Assembly (NCBI GenBank): GCA_022709695.1
Contig: JAKLII010000002.1
Coordinates: 410,955-474,954, forward strand
Origin: Bacteroidota bacterium
GTDB lineage: Bacteria; Bacteroidota; Bacteroidia; Bacteroidales; SKPS01
Direction: 5' to 3'
Length of the DNA: 64,000 nucleotides
Part shown: one piece after another, positions 56,101 to 64,000 of the stretch
Layout: every line of letters begins with the position of its first letter
Position numbering within the stretch: position 1 is the stretch's first letter
Notes under the pieces: generated by a model
The model's input: the letters and a program-made list of their open reading frames with translations, nothing else
Databases searched by the model: none
What the model was told of the DNA's origin: nothing
Made by a program: the position numbers and the translations under genes

Positions 56101-59100
56101 TGTCCGGCGGATATTCTGATCACAAACTGGTCGCCAGCCGCTGCAAATTTGAAGCGCGCAATCCCCTGGTCATCAGTAACAGCTATATGCTCCCCGATAC
56201 CCACCAATGCACCCTTGATGGGATCACCCTGTTCCGTTTTTACCAGTATCGAAGGCCGGTGTAATTTCTTATATACCAATACCTTAAGCTCTGATCCGGG
56301 AATCAGCAGGCTGGTATCCCGGCTAAAATACTGGCTGGACAGGGGTTTGATGGTGAGGGTGGTAGCCTGATCATCGACAGGGACTGAAAAAACCTCCTTC
56401 TTCTTGACAGGTTGGCCGGTAATGATACTGTAGGAGGAGGCTATTGCTTCGGTTTTGTAGTAAGGTGAATAGGTTGATTTAATGTAGCACATCACCGCAT
56501 TGCCATCTTCATCCTCGATATATCCTGACAGCATCTTGCTGGGTTCCAGGTTGATATCCTTCACATCCTTCAACTGGCCCTGCAACAGTTTGTAAGGATA
56601 CTGATCGAAGGGAGGAATAATTACCGGTTTATATCCGGGCTGACGAATGTAAAGCCGGCGGTAAGGCCCATCCACCTGGCCATTGTTCTGATTAACCTTC
56701 AGGGGTAGGTTTTCGTAGCGGAAAAACCCGGAAGCATTGGTTTGCTGACTTGCTTCAATATTACCGTAGCATCCGTAAATGAAAGAGGTATAGTTGCTGA
56801 ATTTGGTATAATTCTGCTGATTGAGCAATTCGGTACGAACCCCTTCCAACCCGGCATTTTCAAGATTGGACAAAGCCATAACCCTGCCTTTGATTTCCGG
56901 AGGAAGTGGCTTCATTTTATAAGTAAACATCACTTCGGTGGGCTGCGGATACTGGAAATTATAGGTGACTCTTTCGTAGGAGACCATCTTTGCCACATTA
57001 TCGGGAGTGGTTTCAAGTGCCTTGAACAAATCCTGGTAATTGTAAAGGGTGTTGTCGTAGGCGGATGAAGCGGCATCGAAATTTCTGGTTGACAAGTCGA
57101 TCAGATACTGCGGATTGATATAGCCGTGTCTTACAAGATTTTTAAAAACCAGTAGGCCTTTGCTATCGGTTGTATCTCTGGAAACCAGTTTAAAATCCCC
57201 TTTTGAGTTGGATACCTTCACATCCGATTTATCCCCTTCGTAATCCAGAATCAGTGGAATCTCCTGATTTACCTTATTCTGCTCACGAAGGATGTTCACC
57301 ACAACTCCTGCCAGCGGGGCATCGGGGGTATTGAGCTGGTTGGGGGTTCCGTCGGATTTCACCTCCACAGTGAGGTTATAGGTCTTCAGTTTTGCCACCT
57401 GCACAGGTACTTCCACCACATCACCGGGCATGGCAAAGATGTCGATATCGGGGCTGCAGAATTTCTGGTTCTCCACCTCCACTTTCAGGCATAAATAGCC
57501 GACATGGGAGTCCGATTTCACACTACCCATCATCACTTTCTGCTGCTGGGTTGCCTCCCCCTGGAGGAAATTTCCCTGAAGAGAGGCAAGGTTCTGAATG
57601 AATTCACAGCCGGGATACACCGAGTTTTTGAGCATCTCCAGGGTTGGTACACCGGGTTGGTCGTACACCGGGTCGGGTTTCAGGTCGTTTGCGACGAGTG
57701 GACCTGTAAAGAAGTTTTCATTGAAGGTAAAACTATAGTTGCCCTGGGCATCGGTTTCGGTAACCGCAAGCACGATATTGGAATAGTACATCACATCTCC
57801 GCGATAGGCCCCGGTGAGATCCAGCCCTTCCATGATCGGAGCTGCCACACCATAGTCGGGATGGACCACACCGAAAGCCCCCGGAAAGGGCATAAAGGCG
57901 ACCCTGGCCACAAGCTTTACTGTGGTATTGGGAAGTGGCTTTGTAAACTGCTTGCTTTCGGTATCCTGAAACAGGAATTTCTTGCCGTTCATCACCTTTA
58001 TCAGATCCAGGCCGTAGTCATTCAGGGCATCCGGAGCCCCGTTGTTGGTGCCCAACGGTGGATTGAACTTGATTCCCATGTTATTCTGGTTACTGTTGCC
58101 GGTAATCTGATATCCGAGCTGATTCACCAGATGATAACTGACGCCTTGACCCTGCTGCACAGAGCCTCCGGTTTTTCCGGGAACAACTCCTGCCGGTATT
58201 ACCACATTTGCCGGCTGGACGCCCACCGGAATCGTAATCTGGGCAGTGCCGTCAGGATTGGTAGGGTATTTCACCAGCAATTTTCCGCTTACGGTAGTGG
58301 TTGGAGCCAGGTTCAGCGGAGGCGTATTTCCTCCGCCAATGGTGGGTGTGATCTTAAAGGGGTCAGTGCCTGAACCTGCGTACACAAAACTGCATACCTC
58401 GCTTTTCCCTTCATTTCTGAAGGAGGTTTTCCCAAAAAGGTCATAAGCGATGACGATAAAGGCGTACGTTTTTCCGGCTACCAGTGCAGGTTGTGCAGCA
58501 CCGAAAAGAAACACAGTACCATTGACATTGGTTTCGAAGAAATAGGGAGGCTGGGCACTTTGCATCGCATCGTTGGGGTCGTGACCGGGAGGATTAACCT
58601 CAACGATCCTCAGTTTATAGCGCACAGTCAGGGGAGCCCCGGGGGAAGGTGTCCAGGAAAAGAGAACGGCCTGCGGGGTCAGTGCTTTCACGGTATCGCC
58701 GCACAAGGGCAGAATGACCACCGGGGGTTCAATGCTGGTGAGGGTAAACGGGGCGCTGCACCCTTCAGGTTCCTCACCCGAAAGGGGTAAGCCGGTCTGA
58801 TAGTCAAAAGCCCTCAGGCAAATGGTGTACTGGTCTTCCGGCAGGCCATTGCCCCTCACTACCTGCTGAACCGTAATACCCTGGAATTCTAAATTTTCAA
58901 CATTAAACAGGTCCCCTATGTTCTGCTGGGTCACCAGATATGGTATTCCGGGCTGCAGGGTAATGGGCTGGGGAGGCTTATACCCGGGTTTTGAATAGAT
59001 CCTGATACCACTCTCACCACTGATGACGCCACTCAGGTACACCTGCAGGCTGCCTCCGGTTGGAGAGAGGTTCTGCAGTGTAGCGATGATTTTTGAAGGG

Positions 59101-59273
59101 GTTGAGGTATAGTCCGACAGTTTGGTGGTATAGGGAGGCATCACCTGAATGGTAATACCCACCTGACTTTGCGCCTGTATGGCAGCCATAAGCATGATCA
59201 GGATGCAAAAGCTGCGGAGCCGGGCACGCAGGCTTCCGGCAGGCGATACGAGAAAATCAGAAAGTGTATACAT
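53160..59273 (-). CDS. Very large secreted multidomain protein, TANFOR-like N-terminus
   Basis: A 2037-aa exported protein. The signal peptide ends near AAIQAQSQ. The N-terminal ~150 aa (VMPPYTTKLSDYTSTPSKII, YLSGVISGESGIRIYSKPGYKPPQP) resemble the TANFOR domain found in large Bacteroidota proteins. An FN3-like domain follows (about 184-298, LFSWTPSPGAPLTVRYKLRIVE). Several carboxypeptidase-regulatory-like beta domains come next (around 451, 1008 and 1088: VPVEGAKVYAELAQAGG; GFYQLHGIPL). The second half is beta-rich with no named domain, and the C-terminus holds several cysteines (NNCGSLALQTYVTGSCGS). No T9SS sorting tail is present, unlike the neighbouring giants. The start ATG overlaps the end of the upstream barrel gene by 17 bp. 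Family identification from memory is moderate; function is unknown. Confidence 0.7.
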   Translation of the reverse strand: MYTLSDFLVSPAGSLRARLRSFCILIMLMAAIQAQSQVGITIQVMPPYTTKLSDYTSTPSKIIATLQNLSPTGGSLQVYLSGVISGESGIRIYSKPGYKPPQPITLQPGIPYLVTQQNIGDLFNVENLEFQGITVQQVVRGNGLPEDQYTICLRAFDYQTGLPLSGEEPEGCSAPFTLTSIEPPVVILPLCGDTVKALTPQAVLFSWTPSPGAPLTVRYKLRIVEVNPPGHDPNDAMQSAQPPYFFETNVNGTVFLFGAAQPALVAGKTYAFIVIAYDLFGKTSFRNEGKSEVCSFVYAGSGTDPFKITPTIGGGNTPPLNLAPTTTVSGKLLVKYPTNPDGTAQITIPVGVQPANVVIPAGVVPGKTGGSVQQGQGVSYHLVNQLGYQITGNSNQNNMGIKFNPPLGTNNGAPDALNDYGLDLIKVMNGKKFLFQDTESKQFTKPLPNTTVKLVARVAFMPFPGAFGVVHPDYGVAAPIMEGLDLTGAYRGDVMYYSNIVLAVTETDAQGNYSFTFNENFFTGPLVANDLKPDPVYDQPGVPTLEMLKNSVYPGCEFIQNLASLQGNFLQGEATQQQKVMMGSVKSDSHVGYLCLKVEVENQKFCSPDIDIFAMPGDVVEVPVQVAKLKTYNLTVEVKSDGTPNQLNTPDAPLAGVVVNILREQNKVNQEIPLILDYEGDKSDVKVSNSKGDFKLVSRDTTDSKGLLVFKNLVRHGYINPQYLIDLSTRNFDAASSAYDNTLYNYQDLFKALETTPDNVAKMVSYERVTYNFQYPQPTEVMFTYKMKPLPPEIKGRVMALSNLENAGLEGVRTELLNQQNYTKFSNYTSFIYGCYGNIEASQQTNASGFFRYENLPLKVNQNNGQVDGPYRRLYIRQPGYKPVIIPPFDQYPYKLLQGQLKDVKDINLEPSKMLSGYIEDEDGNAVMCYIKSTYSPYYKTEAIASSYSIITGQPVKKKEVFSVPVDDQATTLTIKPLSSQYFSRDTSLLIPGSELKVLVYKKLHRPSILVKTEQGDPIKGALVGIGEHIAVTDDQGIARFKFAAAGDQFVIRISAGQGYAGVLEALTIPVSPTWMPFQFVLKQAKSIKGYITEKATKVPVEGAKVYAELAQAGGMKLYIEATSDAQGFYQLHGIPLSQNQLTVHVTKEGTSPSYAGSVETVTFLQGPSKVIYHNFTVSKIDSWDLSTLLGFSVVIEHFQPVKTQPGQPVKAEVSGYLKNPTAIGGFALLQPDLKIPFGKITVIKGTGNKMLPESAVVTLEVMELPVEVANSYSGMLLNKSKPGGHGAGVYSVMPLLTKLMLESSGNDKLTGSIHGYLKLDLGSFNIAHDFKGTIYVGDDTLTGKVQVFSTAPQTLFSTKRNLFSINNNLQPVTVQGYRVFGFNAAAALEGSVIMGDVIRLATTLHTSIPGCTTCPGKVLDLKIRAGDLVLKGNTISFEETQGDKLSFEIEKWKVYGQKPWKFDINQDAIVLPEVLIVTGSGIDAKVLNMKIRPTSLSEGEIDLSSGGLTLGGIAQVKLSGNLKPVFNYDAGVGHYRISLVGETNQPAGWVDDLPNTSPKKLTFQSIGMLSNQQDILTIQQSFRFYDILDIYVDQIMTGPGFFKLNGQPDIGIPGYAPPSSVVAYTRESNKLVCRVEPLQGVVYATGNVEYILDVTNQQVTQGKFTTYGDVKIKPAPGEPGNPVMLRGFLTKTKNSCGFEIIRVDGAKKYKGTQMQVMMAGKNKILVESGQAIVVGGQWDTLKYKGLTTEIDGLNDNAAEPNLLEFKVFGGIDVDGSSIKMTNIETPLGGMKLLFDFEEGIMYGSLSINVPITMGYATLFKGTASIRLDKKGFYLVLNLKDFSIGPYTGFRGGFIAGVTDGVDIEDITDLQSTFRKSLPDFVNTGLLGFYVIGERRIIDKSINLVFADVSASAGLGLYVTTNFNSNPEFTVGGYAYVEVDGYASWEIPEVGPSCGAGVSLELLVDVAGGYKNDAFYMNNCGSLALQTYVTGSCGSVLDYLGLGELMDIITSNISAKLEFGITGTDIHMDFVPFATCE

Positions 59274-60960
59274 ATCCGAAGTCTCCTTTGGTTTCATGAA
59301 AGGATGGATTTTGGGTTTCATCCTTATACTTTGCACTGGTAAGATACAACCCGATCCTGAGATTGTGATGCTTGTTGATCTGGTAGGTTGCCTGCATGTT
59401 GGTGGTATAGATGAAGCCCTCCTGACCGCTGTGGTTGAATACCAGCGAATTGTTCCAGCCCGCCTGTAATCTGGCTTCGAGAAGAGATTTGGAAATCCCG
59501 GCGGTTAAACCGGTTGTTTGTAGATTTATTGTACTGTTTTCCAATCTGTTATGTATCAATCCACCCAAAATCGTCAGGTTTCTTTTCACAAGATTCAGGT
59601 TATAATTCAGGTTCAGGATCAGTGCCCGGTTTTCAGTGTACAGGGCTGTCCAGGCATTTTTGTCGTTCAGCTCCATCCGGCTGACCACGAGAAACAGCAG
59701 ATGTTGTTTTTCGGGTCGGACAAGGAGAACCCTTGGGGTAACAGAAAAATTGGCTGTGGTATGGTATTGCTTCAGGGAATCGATCAGCGGCAGGGTACCG
59801 GGCCGCTGGTTATTGCTGTAATTGCTGTAATTCACATCCAGCCCGAAGGCAGGAACCGGGTTGAAGGATACACTTGCCGATGAGATTGCCCTGACGGTAG
59901 TGGCCTTTTTGGTATTGCGCAGGTTATCGCGTTGTACACCTACCGATCCCCTTACCAGCAGTTTTCTTTTGAACAGGGTAACCGAAGGTGCAATCGTGGC
60001 CTGTTCCACGTCAGTAGTGAAATAATAGGCACCCATGGATTTGTAATCCGGATCTATACGGCGGTACTCGAGTTTTGAGGAGAAGTTTTTCTCCTTAAAC
60101 AGCAGGGAAGAGCGTATGGCTGTGGCGAATTCCGATGATACATTGATTTTCAGGATTGAATTGTTCCCAATCCATGAGGGGAGCTCTTCAACTGCTTCAA
60201 ATCCATGGGCTTTCATATTTGATGCGTAAACACTTCCGGCAACTTCTGTTTCGAACATCAATTTTTTACCCAGCGGCAGGCGGGTGTTGATGCCAAGTAC
60301 CACATTCTGCGCAGGGGTGATTCCCGGATTTACCAGACTGTCCGGAAAGGAGGTGGTATCATCCTGGATCCTGAGCACCAAAAAATCGATGAACCGGTTG
60401 GCGTTGCCCGCTCCGATTTTCATGGCCAGCCCCTTTCTCGAGAAACGGTTCAGGGTATCCAGGGCAGGGGATATCTCCTGTACCTGATCCATGAAGCGGC
60501 CGTAAACAAATCCAAAGCGGAATTTACCGGGGTTCATTTCAACCCCGCCGCCCAGAAAAGAATGCCCTGCCAGTGTGAAATCCGAGAACCTGAGGGTACG
60601 GTAACCACCATGCAGGGTAAGCCATTTGTACTGAGGGCTCAGTCCGAACTGGTTGAAAGGCTGCCCGTATTCTATCTTTTTGCCGCTGTACCGGAATGAG
60701 AAAGGAATGGCTACACCATACACACTGGCAGTGGCCTGCGCTGATAAAAGCAAATTCCAGGGGGGCATCCGGTCGTCAATTCCCTGCACCGAATATCCCA
60801 ACAGATTCACCCCAAAATTCCCGTGCAGGGTAAAGGGTTTCTGACCGGCGATACCTTCGAGTTGCTGACCAACGGTTTGAAAGGCAGTTGCGGAAATTAA
60901 ACCTGCTAAAAGCATTAACCGCAACAACATATTAATGCTCCGGTATTTCAGGGTACTCAA
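59257..60960 (-). CDS. Predicted outer-membrane beta-barrel protein
   Basis: A 567-aa protein with signal peptide (MLLRLMLLAGLISATAFQTVGQ, preceded by a short basic stretch) and about 14-18 predicted amphipathic strands, for example FTLHGNFGVNLLGYSV, YKWLTLHGGYRTLRF, FRFGFVYGRFMDQV, and the final LRIGLYLTSAKYK. It ends in an aromatic residue (YVYTF), a usual outer-membrane barrel signal. Not recognisably TonB-dependent: no plug or TonB box. It is the first gene of the barrel/TANFOR/FN3 operon and overlaps the next gene by 17 bp, so the barrel may secrete or anchor the giant partner. A -7-like TAACTTTA lies at 60984-60991, minus strand. An ATG at 60930 is an alternative start. Confidence 0.72.
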   Translation of the reverse strand: MSTLKYRSINMLLRLMLLAGLISATAFQTVGQQLEGIAGQKPFTLHGNFGVNLLGYSVQGIDDRMPPWNLLLSAQATASVYGVAIPFSFRYSGKKIEYGQPFNQFGLSPQYKWLTLHGGYRTLRFSDFTLAGHSFLGGGVEMNPGKFRFGFVYGRFMDQVQEISPALDTLNRFSRKGLAMKIGAGNANRFIDFLVLRIQDDTTSFPDSLVNPGITPAQNVVLGINTRLPLGKKLMFETEVAGSVYASNMKAHGFEAVEELPSWIGNNSILKINVSSEFATAIRSSLLFKEKNFSSKLEYRRIDPDYKSMGAYYFTTDVEQATIAPSVTLFKRKLLVRGSVGVQRDNLRNTKKATTVRAISSASVSFNPVPAFGLDVNYSNYSNNQRPGTLPLIDSLKQYHTTANFSVTPRVLLVRPEKQHLLFLVVSRMELNDKNAWTALYTENRALILNLNYNLNLVKRNLTILGGLIHNRLENSTINLQTTGLTAGISKSLLEARLQAGWNNSLVFNHSGQEGFIYTTNMQATYQINKHHNLRIGLYLTSAKYKDETQNPSFHETKGDFGYVYTF

Positions 60961-61030
60961 TATATGTGGTTTGAAAGGTTCTTTAAAGTTACTGGTTTAA
61001 CTTTAAGAATTTACCCATGAAAAAAATATT

Positions 61031-64000
61031 TTATATTTTGATTATCAATGTTTTGAAAACATAATGGTTATTGATATCTCTTAGTGTCAGTGAATAAATG
61101 CCGTCGGGAAGATCAGAAAGATCCACTTTAAGAACCGGATTCGATTCGGTGAAAATACCCTTCAGATCTTTCACTCTTCTGCCTTCAGCATCAAACAACT
61201 CCAGTACCACTTCTCCTGCCCGGTTCTGCAGCGGATTCACGATAACGATGCCATCGGTAGGGTTGGGGTACAATGCGAAGCAGAAATCATGTGATTCATC
61301 GGCTATTCCCGGGTTTGTGGCAAAGGTGATTTTTATGGTATCGGAACCTTTGCAGCCGTAATTGTCGGTAACCATTACCCAGACGGTTTTGGTACCCAGG
61401 CCGGTTCCTGTGGAATCCACCGTAATGGTTTGATTAACAACTCCTGTAGACCAAATATAGGACGAGAAACCGGGGCCGGCATTCAGGTTCAGGAAAGCTT
61501 TGGCCCCGATGGTGGTATCATTGCCCAGAGCTACCGCAGGGGCAGGGTGCATGATCAGGGTTACCGGTTGAGAGAGGGTTGAACATCCGATATTGCTGGT
61601 TACCAAAACCGTATAGGCACCGCCCTGTTTGGCTGTATAGATGAAGTTGTTCGCTCCCTGAATATTCACACCATCTTTCTTCCACTGGTATGAAAAGTTC
61701 AGTCCGATGGTTCCCATCAGTGCCAGCGAATCCCCCTGGCAGAATGCAGAAGTACCCGAAGGGGTGATGGAAGCAGGAGGTGCCGGGCTCACGAGTACTG
61801 TCACCGTATCCGGTAACAGATTCGGACATCCTCCGGCATCTGTAATGCTTTGAATGATGTAATTGGTTGTTGCAAGAGGAATTACCGGCAGGCTAAAGGC
61901 AGAAGTGGTGATATTGTTAAAGGTCTGGGGCGTACCTCCGGATGATATCACCATGGTCCATGGCGGTGTCCCGGTCAGGGTTCCCAGGATAAAGGCGGTA
62001 TCCCCCTGACAGACGCTGATGGTACCCGAGCCCATAACAAGCTTCGGGCGGGGTTTGATATACAGATTCGATTTCACCAGAGAATCGTTCCATGAGGCCG
62101 TATCGGCTACATAATTGGGGAAAGAGGATATGATTCTGAGTACATAGGATGAGTCTTGCTGAAACATGAAGCTACCGATGTTTACCGTATCGGTGGTATT
62201 TACCGCCAGATTCCCGCTCCAGAAGTATTGCGGCTGGGCAGACCCGTTTACCGTCCAGTTGATGCGGGCTGATGTAAGGGGAAAAGGGCCGAAGTTTTTG
62301 AGTACAACATGTACCGGAGCCACACCGGGACAGACTGAATCGGACGGGGCTGCAAATGCACTGATACCGGCATCGGTAACCAATACCGAAAACTCATCAG
62401 CTCCGATATCGGGAGCAGTACCATTTCCTGCGTAGCCTGTATGTCCAAATCGTACTTCATTATCAAAATCTCTGTTAATCAGCGGGGTTGTAATCTGCTG
62501 ACCCCCGCTTTCGGCCTGGGTGGGTAAACCGGGAGTGATATGGATATTGATTGGAGCACCTGAGCTGATGAATGGGGGCATTTCGGTAACCGAAGCGCTC
62601 TCCCTGGGGGAAACCCTGGTTTTGTAAGCAGCAAGGGTCTGATCGGAATTGAGGCCATCATGAAATATCAGGTTCTTGGCTCCCGGTGTTCCCGCATAAA
62701 ACAGGTTATTGTTGCAGGTGGATGCCAGGTTCGCATAGGAGGTTCCTGCCCACCAGAAGGCAACAGCGCGCAATCCTGTGGTTGCGTTGGTGGTATTGAC
62801 CAGAATGTTGTTACGGGCATCCAGCGTGGTGCCGTTTGCAGGGTTCACGTACAGCGCTGCAGAGGTATTGGTGGAACTGGTGCTGGTATAATTGATATAG
62901 CCGGTATTGTAATACAATTTCACTGAGCCCCCGGTAAAATAATAACCGGCCACCATATAGGTTGAGGTATTACCCGGCCCTTTCAGATCGTAAACAAAAT
63001 TATTGAATACATAGGCCGTGTTGGTCGCAGTGCTGGTAAACAGGGTACCAATGGCTCCGAGGTTTCCGGCAGAGGTGAGATTGTACACTTTATTGCGGTA
63101 GATGTAATCTGTTGCAGAGCCATCCCGTGCAATGATGCCAAAAATCTGCCCTCCTGTATAACTGCCATTGATGTTGTAAATGGTGTTTTCAGTTATCTCA
63201 TTGGTTGCACTGCCCACCTGCCTGAAGATGGGATTGATTCCTCCTCCGGAGCTATATACATTATTGATCACATTCCCTTTCACCCAGTTCAATCCAAAGC
63301 TGTTTGGAAAATAGATCCCATATACCGTTCCGGATGCTCCGTTCACCAGAGTCCGGATCGTATCATTCACAATTGAAAAATCTCCCGAATAGTTCAATTG
63401 TATCACATACATCGTATTTCCGACAATATTTGAGATCGTTGACCCGAAGATTTGGGTGCTGTCCTGGTACGACATATTGATGCCATAGAACGTACTGCCT
63501 GCAATCCCGCACGAATCGATCAGAACCTGCTGGATCTGGTTACCATAATCTTCAAAACCGGTAATCCCCGTAAACTGGATCCCCCGGATGGAATTTTTAA
63601 CCGTGACATTCTGCAGGGTATTGAGCGAATTTTTCCCTCCCAATGCTGTGGCTGTGGACAGTGCATATATCCCATACGCTCCGGTATGGCTGCCGGGCAT
63701 CCGGATGGTGCAGTTTTTCAGTGTAACATGCTGGCATCCATCGGTAGCAGTACCCGCGAGGTAGAAACCATAATCCAGATAATTGGAGGTGCTGGAACCG
63801 GCGCCGGTAATGTTGATGCCGTCGAACGTGATGTAATCGGTGCCATTCAGCCAGATGGCAGCATCGGTGGTTCCGGATCCCCCGGTAACCAGCAGCACCG
63901 GATTGGCCCCCGTTCCCGATTTTTCAAATTTGATGGGATTAGCAGCTGTTCCTGTAGCGGTAATTTTCAGGGCGAAGGTGTTGGCAGTAAGGTTAAACGT
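61031..64000 (-). CDS. Beta-helix T9SS surface protein (5' end outside window)
   Basis: The frame is open to the right edge, so the N-terminus is missing; at least 989 residues are in the window. A right-handed parallel beta-helix opens in the visible part: repeated segments such as NGTDYITFDGINITG, QHVTLKNCTIRMPGS, LQNVTVKNSIRGIQFTG. It ends with TAPDIGADEFSVLVTDAGISAF, the same GADE junction to a CARDB-like domain that appears in the giant paralogues. Then an HYR/Ig_7-like pair (PKLVMGSGTISVCQGD, ASITPSGTSAFCQGDSLALMGT) and a T9SS type A tail (last ~85 aa: FCFALYPNPTDGIVIVN ... GIYSLTLRD ... KTLIIKI). Probably an adhesin or glycan-binding surface protein. Conserved junction motifs suggest common origin with the other two. 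Confidence 0.85.
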   Translation of the reverse strand, partial: TFNLTANTFALKITATGTAANPIKFEKSGTGANPVLLVTGGSGTTDAAIWLNGTDYITFDGINITGAGSSTSNYLDYGFYLAGTATDGCQHVTLKNCTIRMPGSHTGAYGIYALSTATALGGKNSLNTLQNVTVKNSIRGIQFTGITGFEDYGNQIQQVLIDSCGIAGSTFYGINMSYQDSTQIFGSTISNIVGNTMYVIQLNYSGDFSIVNDTIRTLVNGASGTVYGIYFPNSFGLNWVKGNVINNVYSSGGGINPIFRQVGSATNEITENTIYNINGSYTGGQIFGIIARDGSATDYIYRNKVYNLTSAGNLGAIGTLFTSTATNTAYVFNNFVYDLKGPGNTSTYMVAGYYFTGGSVKLYYNTGYINYTSTSSTNTSAALYVNPANGTTLDARNNILVNTTNATTGLRAVAFWWAGTSYANLASTCNNNLFYAGTPGAKNLIFHDGLNSDQTLAAYKTRVSPRESASVTEMPPFISSGAPINIHITPGLPTQAESGGQQITTPLINRDFDNEVRFGHTGYAGNGTAPDIGADEFSVLVTDAGISAFAAPSDSVCPGVAPVHVVLKNFGPFPLTSARINWTVNGSAQPQYFWSGNLAVNTTDTVNIGSFMFQQDSSYVLRIISSFPNYVADTASWNDSLVKSNLYIKPRPKLVMGSGTISVCQGDTAFILGTLTGTPPWTMVISSGGTPQTFNNITTSAFSLPVIPLATTNYIIQSITDAGGCPNLLPDTVTVLVSPAPPASITPSGTSAFCQGDSLALMGTIGLNFSYQWKKDGVNIQGANNFIYTAKQGGAYTVLVTSNIGCSTLSQPVTLIMHPAPAVALGNDTTIGAKAFLNLNAGPGFSSYIWSTGVVNQTITVDSTGTGLGTKTVWVMVTDNYGCKGSDTIKITFATNPGIADESHDFCFALYPNPTDGIVIVNPLQNRAGEVVLELFDAEGRRVKDLKGIFTESNPVLKVDLSDLPDGIYSLTLRDINNHYVFKTLIIKI

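Noticed and set aside
53160-59273. T9SS sorting tail on the 2037-aa protein
   Set aside because: The C-terminus (MDFVPFATCE) lacks the WPNP and GxY motifs seen in the other five proteins.

Overview
The window is chromosomal DNA of a Bacteroidota member, probably class Bacteroidia; I cannot name the species. The evidence is: five proteins with type IX secretion (T9SS) C-terminal sorting domains, gingipain-like C25 peptidases, an IPExxxVDY-family protein, a Bacteroidota-type GGGP synthase, almost no Shine-Dalgarno signals, and repeated TAnnTTTG (-7) promoter elements in front of genes and tRNAs. No IS element, prophage core, CRISPR array or rRNA was seen.

Layout. 1-2.8 kb is accessory: the 3' part of a BRO-N gene cut by the window edge, a HEPN/nucleotidyltransferase pair with a dispersed repeat on each side, and a lipoprotein gene ending in two identical 32-bp hairpin repeats. 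2.8-14.7 kb is housekeeping and metabolism: mtgA, leuS, an M20 amidohydrolase, a five-gene minus-strand run (EamA transporter, GGGP synthase, DPP-IV-like peptidase, IPExxxVDY protein, DUF819 permease), then a HAD hydrolase and a ZIP metal transporter. 14.8-23.1 kb holds a frameshifted lipoprotein gene and two tandem C25 peptidase genes with T9SS tails. 23.1-23.5 kb holds three 79-bp tRNA-like units lacking a T-arm, directly in front of a normal tRNA-Lys(CTT) in the same repeat phase. 23.5-30.8 kb is core again: a thioredoxin-like protein, MeaB, Pth, L25, PRPP synthetase, tRNA-Leu(CAA), an S41 protease and CreD.

30.9-64 kb is almost entirely cell-surface. Two giant paralogous T9SS proteins (3301 and 3165 aa) lie head-to-tail, share most of their domain order and share a promoter/operator-like layout. 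After a small predicted outer-membrane protein comes a three-gene operon (predicted beta-barrel, 2037-aa TANFOR-like protein, FN3 protein), and then a third beta-helix T9SS protein that runs off the right edge.

How the parts fit: the C25 peptidases and the three beta-helix proteins would all leave through the T9SS, whose machinery is not in this window. The OMP/TANFOR/FN3 operon has no T9SS tail and may be a separate surface assembly. The observations I rate most worth checking are the tRNA-like array and the shared promoter architecture of the giant surface-protein genes.
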